From CAZSMK01 sp964608095 (GTDB taxonomy: Bacteria; Sumerlaeota; Sumerlaeia; MWCT01; JAGHBZ01), in NCBI GenBank assembly GCA_964608095.1, contig CAZSMK010000085.1, positions 1 to 48,157 of the forward strand: 48,157 nt of DNA, written 5' to 3'. How positions within the stretch are numbered: the first letter of the stretch is position 1; each line of letters starts with the position of its first letter. Positions 16,221-24,336 of the stretch are shown one piece after another. The translations under genes were made by a program, and so were the position numbers. The notes under the pieces were generated by a model that was not told the origin of the DNA, made no database searches, and saw only the letters and a program-made list of their open reading frames with translations.

Positions 16221-17124
16221 ATTACTGCTCTCTTCTCTCTTTCTATCGATTACGCTTGTATGTTCCGCTCAACTTATCCACAACCGTATAGTGGCTACTA
16301 TCAAGAATGAGCCTATTACATTGTTGGATGTCAAGCATCAATGGTTACTTGTTCTTGCCGAGAGTGAAACTCCTCTCCTGCCTTTAGTTCCAACCGACAG
16401 ACAGCTACGTGAAATCCTTGACCAGATGATAGACGATTATGTGCTCCGTACACACGCTGAGGAAAAGGCCCTCCAGCTCGATCAAACTCAGATTGACGAA
16501 GAGATTGAGAAAAAATGGAGCATACTAAGCGATACTATAAAGACTCGAGAAGAACTTAAACTCTTGTTCGACCGGTATGCTCTTTCCGAAGATAAAGCGC
16601 GACAATTGCTCAAGGAGCGTGAGATGAGTGATAGGTTGATTAGCCTTTTATTGACCCCTCGACTTACCATTACAAAGGAGGAGGAAGAAAAATACTCCGC
16701 TCGATTGAAGGAACAAAACAAATCTCTCATCACCTATCGATTGAGTCTTATCAAACTCGAGTTCGAAAAAGAAGAGCGCGAGTCGGTTATCAAGGAAGCG
16801 TATGACTTGATAAGAAGATTGGAGGGCGGGGAAAGTTTCAAGAGAATGGCGTTGCGCTATTCAACCGATGCCACTGCCCAAAACGGCGGCGACGCAGGCT
16901 TTATCGATGCGCATAACCTTGATCCTGACGTTTTGCAGGCAATCGAAGCCAATGTAGTCGGCAAGATTTGCGGTCCTGTTGTGTTTGATCGCCATCTCCT
17001 GATTGTCAAAGTCGCAGATAAATTAACTCCAGGCGAAAAACTTTTCAGGGAAAAATACCTCAAGGCAAGGCAGGAATTGCTATCAGAATTACGAGAAAAA
17101 GCAGACATTACCATTCATTTATAA
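16201..17124 (+). CDS. SurA-like periplasmic chaperone with degenerate parvulin domain
   Basis: A 307-residue exported protein starting at a TTG codon (16201) that lies inside the last 20 bases of the preceding PPIase gene. The signal peptide is RLLLSSLFLSITLVCSAQL. A SurA N-terminal domain follows (NRIVATIKNEPITLLDVKHQ, QMIDDYVLRTHAEEKALQLD), as in bacterial SurA, then a parvulin domain at about 185-280 (FKRMALRYSTDATAQNGGDA, GFIDAHNLDPDVLQAIEANV). In this copy the first active-site His is lost (YRLSLIKL where HxxHIL is usual) and GYHII is changed to DRHLLIV, so it may act as a chaperone without isomerase activity. It forms a tandem pair with the upstream lipoprotein and probably handles outer-membrane or exported proteins. 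It is convergent with the SHOCT-like gene; no strong terminator is visible in the 64-base gap. Confidence 0.85.
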   Translation: MKYLRNRLLLSSLFLSITLVCSAQLIHNRIVATIKNEPITLLDVKHQWLLVLAESETPLLPLVPTDRQLREILDQMIDDYVLRTHAEEKALQLDQTQIDEEIEKKWSILSDTIKTREELKLLFDRYALSEDKARQLLKEREMSDRLISLLLTPRLTITKEEEEKYSARLKEQNKSLITYRLSLIKLEFEKEERESVIKEAYDLIRRLEGGESFKRMALRYSTDATAQNGGDAGFIDAHNLDPDVLQAIEANVVGKICGPVVFDRHLLIVKVADKLTPGEKLFREKYLKARQELLSELREKADITIHL

Positions 17125-17188
17125 AAACATTTCTCTCATTTTCTTGACGCGAGATTTTTTCTTGGGTGTTTGCTGGTATACTATTGTG

Positions 17189-17731
17189 TTAGCTGCTTTT
17201 CTTGTTCTGTTTATCGAAGAAGTCGCGGAGTTTTTCGTATTCTTCTTCAGTAAGTAAGCCTTTACGATAAAGATCTTCCACATCCAGAGGTTTTTGTGGT
17301 GGTTTCTTTTTACCACCGGGCTCTTTTGGTGGGGAAACATCGTGCAGCGGGGTTTCCGGAACTTCGATTCGCGGTTTCGGTTTTATCTCCTCCGGGGTTT
17401 TCTTTCGTTCGTGAGCTGGAATATCCGTGATCTTTTCCTCTTTTTTTTCACCCTCCAATGACGCAATCATATACTTTTTAATAGCTTCCCTTGCGCGCGA
17501 CATTTCCTCGTCGCTTATCAAACCGGTATCCTTCATTTTATGCAGCGAATCGAAATCTATCGTCGGTTCACCTGTTCTACCGGTTCTATGGATGAGGAAA
17601 CTCCGGAAGATAAGGATCAAAACAACAAAAACCACAACCACCACGGTGAAGATCACATACCATAAAATTAAATCGCCCTGGTCGCTGGTTGTAGTTTGCA
17701 GAAGATAGGGGCTTACATACTCAAGAATCAT
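17189..17731 (-). CDS. One-TM protein with two SHOCT-like motifs
   Basis: A 180-residue protein with one strong transmembrane segment (residues 24-45, LWYVIFTVVVVVFVVLILIF) and a long charged, Pro/Lys/Glu-rich cytoplasmic tail. Two stretches resemble the short C-terminal SHOCT domain, a helix pair with the pattern 'L..L...GlItdeEfe..K..LL': DSLHKMKDTGLISDEEMSRA in the middle and DVEDLYRKGLLTEEEYEKLR at the C-terminus. SHOCT motifs are thought to mediate oligomerisation or targeting. It lies 37 bases downstream of, and on the same strand as, the CHC2-TPR-DnaA fusion, so the two are probably co-transcribed and may work together, for example with this protein as membrane anchor. That link is inference from position only. 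Confidence 0.7.
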   Translation of the reverse strand: MILEYVSPYLLQTTTSDQGDLILWYVIFTVVVVVFVVLILIFRSFLIHRTGRTGEPTIDFDSLHKMKDTGLISDEEMSRAREAIKKYMIASLEGEKKEEKITDIPAHERKKTPEEIKPKPRIEVPETPLHDVSPPKEPGGKKKPPQKPLDVEDLYRKGLLTEEEYEKLRDFFDKQNKKSS

Positions 17732-17768
17732 TAATGCACAAACCTTAATAGACGAGAATGACGCTTAC

Positions 17769-20700
17769 TTAAACTTTTTCAAAGAGACTATCCAGGAGGT
17801 TACGTACTTTTTCTTCGCTTACCTCTTCATTGCCGATTTCTATAAGTGCAAGTACCTGGTTTAAAGCGCCTTTAAGTTCTCTAACGTTCCATTCAATGCG
17901 TTCGGCAATAAGGCTGACAATATTATCTGAAATACCGACCTCGGGATGACTATCAATCTCTTTTTTGAGAATAGCCACTCGTGTCTCGAATTCAGGTGGC
18001 TGGATATCTATTATAACACCTGCGCCGAAACGCGATTTAAGACGTTTTTCGAGGTGCGGTATATCCTTCGGGGGACGATCACTCGTGACGACAATTTGTT
18101 TTTTCGCCTGGAAAAGGGCATTGAAGATATGGAAAAATTCTTCCTGTGCTCGTTGTTTTCCTGCAAGAAAATGTACATCGTCCAAAAGAAGAATATCCAG
18201 GGTGCTGTAACGGTGGCGAAATTCATTTATCCGGTTATTCTGAATAGCGCTGACAAGTTCAGTGGTGAATTCTTCGGCATTTGTATAGATGACGGAGTTT
18301 TCGGGCATTTGTTGGCTTTCGTAATTAGCGATGGCGTGGAGAAGATGGGTTTTTCCAAGCCCTACGTCAGCGAATATGAACAAAGGATTGTAATTTTTAG
18401 CAGGCGCCCGTGCGACGCTCATTGCCGTCGCGTATGCAAAATGATTGTGTTCTCCTACTACAAAACTATCGAAGGTATATTCTTTCATCACAGCCAGTCG
18501 AGGTGTTGTGGCACTTTCCTTGCGACGTGTACCGTCTCCATCGGTTGACAGGGGCAACGCCATGTCATCCATAAGGACTGAGATTTGCATGAATTCTGCA
18601 AGCGCCTTCTTCTCGTCCCCAAGATTCAGAAAAGTTTGCGCTCGTAAACGCCTTGCTTTCAGATTATTCGGGTCATGCTCGATTATTTGAGAACATACCT
18701 GAAGTACCCTGTCGTATTCCTGTTTGTCTCCATAGATACCTGCGAGCTTAAACAGCTCTTCGACTGCTTCCTTCATGCGGCGCGCAGAGATAAGCGCCAT
18801 GATCAAGGGTTCACGTAAGCCCGGGTCCATGGGATAAAGCTCGATCGCTTCCCTTTGAACCTCGACTGCTTTCTCGAATTCCTCTTTTTCGAAATAAATA
18901 TCATAAATTTTCTGATATTCATTGAGAACGTATTTCGTATCGCCTTTTTCACGTGCAATTTCTATTATGGCGCGATGCGTTGGTATATCTTCTGCATCAT
19001 ATTCAAAGACCATCTGGAGGGTATCAATCGCCTGATCGGCTTTACCCTGTTTTCGTTGAATATCCGCAAGCGTGTTAATTTGTTTTGTGGTCAACTCATA
19101 GTCGGGAATAGTTTTGTATATGTTGATCAAAGCCCGGTGGGGTGACTCATTTTCCGGGGCAAGCTCGAGTATCTTTTTATACGTCTCGGTGGCATCTTCA
19201 ATATTCTCGTGCTGCTCGTACCATACCGCCAGGTCGTTATACTCTTTTATCGTCTCGACGATCCGGTCAAGTGAACGTAATGCTTCAATAAGGTTCAGGC
19301 GGAAATTAATATTATCGGGTTCATGCGTCAGAATTTTCTTATACCACTCCACGACCTCATCTAATTTATCCCGTGCGCGCAATAAATCGATCAGCAGAAC
19401 CGCCTGTGCCACAAATTGTTTACTTTTGCCTGCTTCTTCGAGAATAGTGAGAAGTATAAAATGGTAGGATAAATTCTCCGGCTCTTTCTCGAGCAGGCTA
19501 TTCAGAAATTTAATGGCGGAATCGTAATTTTTCTGATTTCGGTATTGATCGACAAGGATATTGGTTTGTGCAAGCGCATCGTCATTCTGCTTCAATTCTA
19601 TAAGGAGCGAAATAATCTCCTGCCGCGCTTTATCATTTTCCGGTTGGAGCGTAAGAATCCTGTCCAATGTTTTACGTTGTTGATCATGTTCATCAAGGAT
19701 GTAGTAAATTTCTGAAAGGCGGAAATAGGATTGAATAGCAAGATCGAGCTGTTCTGTTTCTTCATACGCGGACGCCATACGCGACAGGGCAAAGACATCG
19801 TCCGGATCCTCGGTTATCATGCGCTGGCAAATGTCGATTACTTTGCCATACGCTTCTCGCTTTTCGTAAAGTTCAATAAGTTTTTGCCACGCCTTCAGCA
19901 AATCTTCTTTTCGCTCAAGAGACTCGTAAATTTGAGCAAGCTTGTTCAGGGATGAGAGGTCGTCGGGTGCGATGGAAAGCACTTGTTGGTAAATATCTTC
20001 GCTTGCATTAAGTTCCTTTTTATCAAAAAGAATATCCGCCACTCGTTTGTAGTATTTCAAGGCAAGGACATCATCGCCGACATTATGCTGAATTTCAGCC
20101 ATTGAGCGGAGCGCCCTGACATCATCCGGGTCGAGGTCAAGAATCTTCTGTAGCTGGCTCAGGGCGTTGTTCTGATTCTTTTGTTCAAGGTAGATTGAAT
20201 GGAGCTCGAAATACGCGTTCTTTGCAGCTTCTATATTCCCGTTGGAATGCTCGATCTCGGCGAGCTTCAACCACAAATCGGTTGATGATGGGACAAGGTG
20301 CAACGCGAATTTTATCTTCTCAATAAGGAGCTCCTGTTTATGCGAATCCTCGAGGAGCTTGATGAGTTCTTCGCATTTTGCAAAGGCTTCTTCTTTCTTC
20401 CCCGCTTCTATGTACATCTGCACCTGTGCATCGCGGATATCTATATTCTCAGGCTCACATTCAATGAGCAGGTCATACGTCTGTAATGCGTGTTCTAACT
20501 GGTTTTGATTGCGATAGTGCTCGATGGCTTTTTGATAAGCCTTAACCGTCGCCTCACGATGGTTCTCGGCTTTTTCGATTTTGGCAAGGAGGACATAAAA
20601 TTCTGCAACCTCGGGTTTGTCTTCGAGAATGGCGTCCAGAGTCTGACGGGCACGAGTGTATTCTCGGCGCTCAAAAAGACACGCGATTAAATGCTGTTGA

Positions 20701-21857
20701 GTCTCAATAACCTTATCCTGGCGACCCTGTTGCCGATAAATTTCTATAAGTTTTTCGAGGTTGAATATATTCCGCGGTACCTTCTCCTTTATCTTTTCAA
20801 GCGAGTCCGCTGCTTCGGTGAGCATGCCGCGCGAGGCAAGCTCATCCGCTATCTTTGAACATACCACAATTCGGTTTTCTGTCAACTCGAGCTGAAGCGC
20901 AAGATTGATATATTCCTGGCGTATATCATCGCGCGAATCATCCAGTTCGATGACCTGGCGATAGGTGACCATGGCGCCTTCGATATCGCCGTCGTTGAGG
21001 AGTTGTGTGCCATGCGTCAGGGTTCGTTCAACTGCTTCTTCGGTTCTGCCCAGAGCGACCAAAACCTGGATGATATGAGGTTGTACGTCTATGATCTCTA
21101 CTTTTTGCTCATCAATCATTTGATACATGCGAAGTGCATCGTCATACTGTCCCTGCTCAATGTAAATATCAGCGAGGTTCATGACCTCGCCGACAAAGCT
21201 TTCCATATCATTTTTGCCGCGATACGCCGCAATGAGATTTTCACGGGTCTCGAGATTATTGGGATCCTTCTCGAGCACTTGATTGCAATATTTTATACAT
21301 TCATCGAACTCTTTGTTTGCAATCAAGGCGGATACCAAAGAAGCAAATTGCTCCTGGAGTTTTTCGGTCTCGTTCGTCTCGGTATATACATCAATAAGCC
21401 CGCGGCGGGCGGAGAGGTTTTCGGGCTGAATCTCGAGTACCTTTTGAAAATTACGTTCTGCTTCGTCGTATATGGAAAGCTCGAGATAATTCTCGGCGAC
21501 CTCGATGTTCTTATCGATAAATTCCTGTGTAGTGGGAAGCTCGATGTTCAGCTCGAGTTCATTCACCAGGCGAGTTATTGCCTGATCGTAATCAATCCCC
21601 GTCGAAAGCGCATACAACGTAATAAGGTCGCCACCTTTATTGCCGCCGCAAAGGCTATATGAACATTTGAAGGTGTTGTCTTTGAGGTTGATGATGAGGG
21701 TTCGGAAAACAACTTCTTTATGGATGGGACAAAAACATTTTACAGTGTCTTCCCGTTTCTGTATAGTGTCTGTTTTATAATTGATTAATTCAAGGACCTT
21801 GATGGGGTCCAGCGCGTCAAGAACTTGTTGAATTATCTGCTCCGGAAAAATGCTCAT
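17769..21857 (-). CDS. Fusion protein: CHC2 primase-type zinc finger, TPR array, DnaA-type AAA+ ATPase
   Basis: A single uninterrupted frame of 1362 codons. Residues 1-100 match the DnaG CHC2 zinc-binding domain: CPIH (C43, H46), C65 and C70 as CSYSLC, then GGDLITLY; one Cys pair has four residues between instead of the usual two. Residues about 105-1090 are a superhelical TPR-like array with about 18 copies of a 'xVLExxPEN'-type turn (for example QKVLEIQPEN, KKILELAPEN, SQIIEHDPNN). Residues 1127-1355 match DnaA domain III closely: YTFDSFVVG, NPLFIF, Walker A VGLGKTHLLHAI (K1169), Walker B DILLLDDVHFLAG (D1226, D1227), sensor I VVTSDRPP, box VII RLKSRFGAG (R1276) and sensor II NVRELKGALNQV (R1326). 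It stops seven residues after this domain, so DnaA domain IV, the origin-binding helix-turn-helix, is absent, as in Hda. The protein is predicted cytoplasmic. It is probably a nucleotide switch on a protein scaffold, perhaps linked to replication control; this is inference. Confidence 0.93.
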   Translation of the reverse strand: MSIFPEQIIQQVLDALDPIKVLELINYKTDTIQKREDTVKCFCPIHKEVVFRTLIINLKDNTFKCSYSLCGGNKGGDLITLYALSTGIDYDQAITRLVNELELNIELPTTQEFIDKNIEVAENYLELSIYDEAERNFQKVLEIQPENLSARRGLIDVYTETNETEKLQEQFASLVSALIANKEFDECIKYCNQVLEKDPNNLETRENLIAAYRGKNDMESFVGEVMNLADIYIEQGQYDDALRMYQMIDEQKVEIIDVQPHIIQVLVALGRTEEAVERTLTHGTQLLNDGDIEGAMVTYRQVIELDDSRDDIRQEYINLALQLELTENRIVVCSKIADELASRGMLTEAADSLEKIKEKVPRNIFNLEKLIEIYRQQGRQDKVIETQQHLIACLFERREYTRARQTLDAILEDKPEVAEFYVLLAKIEKAENHREATVKAYQKAIEHYRNQNQLEHALQTYDLLIECEPENIDIRDAQVQMYIEAGKKEEAFAKCEELIKLLEDSHKQELLIEKIKFALHLVPSSTDLWLKLAEIEHSNGNIEAAKNAYFELHSIYLEQKNQNNALSQLQKILDLDPDDVRALRSMAEIQHNVGDDVLALKYYKRVADILFDKKELNASEDIYQQVLSIAPDDLSSLNKLAQIYESLERKEDLLKAWQKLIELYEKREAYGKVIDICQRMITEDPDDVFALSRMASAYEETEQLDLAIQSYFRLSEIYYILDEHDQQRKTLDRILTLQPENDKARQEIISLLIELKQNDDALAQTNILVDQYRNQKNYDSAIKFLNSLLEKEPENLSYHFILLTILEEAGKSKQFVAQAVLLIDLLRARDKLDEVVEWYKKILTHEPDNINFRLNLIEALRSLDRIVETIKEYNDLAVWYEQHENIEDATETYKKILELAPENESPHRALINIYKTIPDYELTTKQINTLADIQRKQGKADQAIDTLQMVFEYDAEDIPTHRAIIEIAREKGDTKYVLNEYQKIYDIYFEKEEFEKAVEVQREAIELYPMDPGLREPLIMALISARRMKEAVEELFKLAGIYGDKQEYDRVLQVCSQIIEHDPNNLKARRLRAQTFLNLGDEKKALAEFMQISVLMDDMALPLSTDGDGTRRKESATTPRLAVMKEYTFDSFVVGEHNHFAYATAMSVARAPAKNYNPLFIFADVGLGKTHLLHAIANYESQQMPENSVIYTNAEEFTTELVSAIQNNRINEFRHRYSTLDILLLDDVHFLAGKQRAQEEFFHIFNALFQAKKQIVVTSDRPPKDIPHLEKRLKSRFGAGVIIDIQPPEFETRVAILKKEIDSHPEVGISDNIVSLIAERIEWNVRELKGALNQVLALIEIGNEEVSEEKVRNLLDSLFEKV

Positions 21858-21860
21858 TTC

Positions 21861-21926
21861 TGCAACCGTTATGAACTCGTACTACGATAGTACTACAATA
21901 ACACTACACCACTAATGCAACCGTAA
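21861..21926. promoter_or_regulatory. Operator-like repeat array in the fusion gene/prmC divergent region
   Basis: Three head-to-tail 11-base units, GTACTACGATA (21879-21889), GTACTACAATA (21890-21900) and ACACTACACCA (21901-21911), are spaced by exactly one helical turn. They are flanked on both sides by direct copies of TGCAACCGT (21861-21869 and 21916-21924). The array starts 4 bases before the ATG of the fusion gene and ends about 75 bases before prmC. The arrangement suits a transcription-factor binding site, possibly autoregulatory. No clear sigma70 boxes or Shine-Dalgarno sequence for the fusion gene are visible. Confidence 0.45.
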
Positions 21927-22001
21927 TTTTGCTGATTCCACAAAAAAATAAAAATCAATCTTACTTTAGCAACATCCTCATATCAGGTCAAGGAATTAAA
22001 G

Positions 22002-22862
22002 ATGCAAAAAATATCTGAATGGTTAAGGCGGGCAATCGGTGAGTTGAAGAAGGCTGAAATCAGCTCCCCTGAATTGGATGCTCAACTACTCCTGGCAAGA
22101 GCTCTTGAGACGTCAAGGGAGCATCTCCTCAGTATGGTTTCGGCGTCCCTCTCCGAGGCAAGATTACGGATTGCCGACACCCTTCTCCACCGGCGCCTCA
22201 CACGAGAACCCGTTGCATATATCTTTGGCGAGAAAGAATTTTACGGCTTACCTTTAAACGTTAATTCGTCTGTCCTTGTACCCAGGCCGGAAACAGAACT
22301 CGTGGTGGAGATTGCCCTTGAAGAACTGCAAAGTATGACGATACACCACCCTTTAATCCTGGACGTCGGCACAGGTTCCGGCGCTATTGCTGTGGCAGTG
22401 GCTTCTCACCTGAAAGACACCTGTACACTTATTGCAACCGACGCATCTTTGAGCGCGATTATGGTTGCAAAATCAAACGTCATGCGGTATAAGCTGGCTT
22501 CGTTTGTATTGCTGGTATGTTGCGATGTGTTGACCGGCTTGGAACTAAAGGCGGATATGATACTTTCGAATCCGCCGTATGTCGCAGTGGGTGAATGGGA
22601 TTCATTGATGCCCGAAATCCGCCTGTATGAACCGCGCAGCGCACTCGTTGCCGGTGAAGATGGGCTTGACGTAATCCGAAGCCTCGTCGATCAGGCGCAT
22701 GAGCGGCTCCGCCCGCAGGGAATTCTCCTCGTCGAGATTGCGCCCTCACAGGAGCAGGCGGTTGCCGCGTTGGTGACTCGAATCCCACAGTATGAATCCG
22801 TGGCGTTTTCCAAGGACCTTTCCGGTGACACGCGCGTCGCTAAAATTATAAGAAAAGGATAA
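22002..22862 (+). CDS. prmC: Peptide chain release factor N5-glutamine methyltransferase
   Basis: A 286-residue cytoplasmic enzyme that methylates the Gln of the GGQ motif in release factors RF1 and RF2 using S-adenosylmethionine. The N-terminal helical domain (residues 1-75) ends with RRLTREPVAYIFGEKEFYGL, a family hallmark. The SAM-binding motif I is LDVGTGSGAIAVAVA (D121 to G127) and the catalytic NPPY is N190-Y193. The length is normal. AAGGAA precedes the ATG. murA follows after 5 bases, so the two are co-transcribed. In many bacteria prfA sits directly upstream of prmC; here it is missing and the CHC2-TPR-DnaA fusion diverges instead. Confidence 0.95.
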   Translation: MQKISEWLRRAIGELKKAEISSPELDAQLLLARALETSREHLLSMVSASLSEARLRIADTLLHRRLTREPVAYIFGEKEFYGLPLNVNSSVLVPRPETELVVEIALEELQSMTIHHPLILDVGTGSGAIAVAVASHLKDTCTLIATDASLSAIMVAKSNVMRYKLASFVLLVCCDVLTGLELKADMILSNPPYVAVGEWDSLMPEIRLYEPRSALVAGEDGLDVIRSLVDQAHERLRPQGILLVEIAPSQEQAVAALVTRIPQYESVAFSKDLSGDTRVAKIIRKG

Positions 22863-22867
22863 GTGCC

Positions 22868-24154
22868 ATGGATAGGATTTTAATAACCGGGGGTAAAAAA
22901 CTCGAGGGTGAAGTCCATGTAAGCGGGTCTAAAAATGCTATGCTCCCCATTATGGTAGCAGCGCTCCTTGCAGAGTCACCCAGTACGATCCGAAACGTTC
23001 CCGGTCTCAAAGACATCGACACAATGGCCGGGGTACTTCGATTCGTGGGTGCGGAGGTCGCTCAATCAGATGGTGTGCTCACCATTGACCCTTCTGGATT
23101 CAAGCACACAGAGGCGCCCTATGATATGGTGCGTAAGATGCGGGCTTCTATTTATGTGCTTGGTCCCATGATTGGACGGTTAAAGCGAGCGAAAGTATCT
23201 CTGCCCGGTGGGTGCGTAATCGGACAACGTCCTATCGACATTCACGTTCGCGGCTTGAGAGCGCTTGGCGCAGACGTTACAATCGGCGATGGGTATATCA
23301 ATGCGCACACAAGCCGTTTGAAAGGCGCCACCGTCTCGATGGAAGGACCGTCAGGAAGCAGCGTCGGCGCTACCTGTAACGTCCTTATGATGGCTACATT
23401 GGCACAAGGAACGACTGTCCTCAAAAATGCCGCCATCGAGCCTGAAGTCACTGACCTTGTAAATTTCCTCTCCGCAATGGGCGCACAAATTTCAGGTGCG
23501 GGGTCTCCGACTCTCACTATCCAGGGAGTTGATACTCTTCATGGCGTTGAGTATGAAGTCATAGCAGACCGAATAGAGGCGGGAACTTACATGACTGCAA
23601 TCGCCGCTACACATGGCGAAGGCGTTATTCATGGATGTCGGTACGAGCACATGGAAGCGGTTATCAACAAACTTCAAGAGATCGGCGTAAATGTCGAGCA
23701 GGTCAGTAACGGCGTATCGGTCAGGGCGGATGGCGCGCTTAAACCGGTCACTATTAGAACTATGCCCTATCCCGGGTTTCCAACCGATATGCAGGCGCAG
23801 TTAACAGCCTTGCTGTGTACCGTAAGCGGAGAAAGTATTGTGACAGAAACGATTTTTCCCGAGAGATTCATGCACTGCGCGGAGTTACGCCGGATGGGCG
23901 CCGAAATCATTGTCAGCAACGGCAAGGCGATTATTCATGGACATGGGAATCTTGCCGGCGCGCCGGTGATGGCGTCCGACCTCAGGGCAAGCGCCGCCCT
24001 GGTGGTTGCAGGGCTCGCCGCACAGGGAACAACCGAAATTTTACGCGTATATCATATCGACCGCGGCTATGAGCGCATCGAAGAAAAACTCCAGATGCTC
24101 GGTGCGGATATTCGCCGCTACGATCCCGCGCAAAACCATAAACACCGACATTGA
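22868..24154 (+). CDS. murA: UDP-N-acetylglucosamine 1-carboxyvinyltransferase
   Basis: A 428-residue cytoplasmic enzyme for the first committed step of peptidoglycan synthesis: transfer of enolpyruvate from PEP to UDP-GlcNAc. It has the expected length and motifs: GSKNAMLP with the PEP-contacting K22, and the active-site loop LPGGCVIGQRPIDIH with Cys at 116, matching C115 of Escherichia coli, so fosfomycin should react with it. PYPGFPTDMQAQ and the C-terminal DLRASAALVVAGLAA and GYERIEEKL are intact. AGGA lies upstream of the ATG, and the gene follows prmC by 5 bases. No strong terminator is seen after it; the next gene begins 180 bases later with its own upstream elements. Confidence 0.97.
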   Translation: MDRILITGGKKLEGEVHVSGSKNAMLPIMVAALLAESPSTIRNVPGLKDIDTMAGVLRFVGAEVAQSDGVLTIDPSGFKHTEAPYDMVRKMRASIYVLGPMIGRLKRAKVSLPGGCVIGQRPIDIHVRGLRALGADVTIGDGYINAHTSRLKGATVSMEGPSGSSVGATCNVLMMATLAQGTTVLKNAAIEPEVTDLVNFLSAMGAQISGAGSPTLTIQGVDTLHGVEYEVIADRIEAGTYMTAIAATHGEGVIHGCRYEHMEAVINKLQEIGVNVEQVSNGVSVRADGALKPVTIRTMPYPGFPTDMQAQLTALLCTVSGESIVTETIFPERFMHCAELRRMGAEIIVSNGKAIIHGHGNLAGAPVMASDLRASAALVVAGLAAQGTTEILRVYHIDRGYERIEEKLQMLGADIRRYDPAQNHKHRH

Positions 24155-24243
24155 CTGAAATAATCACAAGGGAACACCCATTTCACCTCTGCTTCTTTAC
24201 GTCTTCACTTTTTATGCTTCATGCCATACGGTAAAAATTTTCT

Positions 24244-24263
24244 ATAGAATCTTGTTATTCTAT
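24244..24263 (+). promoter_or_regulatory. Dyad followed by a -35-like box upstream of the 969-aa secreted protein
   Basis: ATAGAAT (24244-24250) and ATTCTAT (24257-24263) are perfect inverted arms around six bases. TTGACT, a possible -35 box, follows directly at 24264-24269; the -10 is weak. The gene starts 73 bases further on behind a strong AAAGGAGG. An operator or a small hairpin are both possible. Confidence 0.35.
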
Positions 24264-24336
24264 TTGACTTTTCCGTTTTTCATTCTCATTTTGTCACGTT
24301 TTACTTTCTATTTTCATTTAAAGGAGGCGCGTCACG

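Noticed and set aside
16274..16282. Perfect DnaA box TTATCCACA, 1.5 kb from the DnaA-like fusion gene
   Set aside because: A single copy inside the coding part of the SurA-like gene; one exact nine-base match is not evidence for an origin and no cluster of boxes or AT-rich unwinding element is near it.
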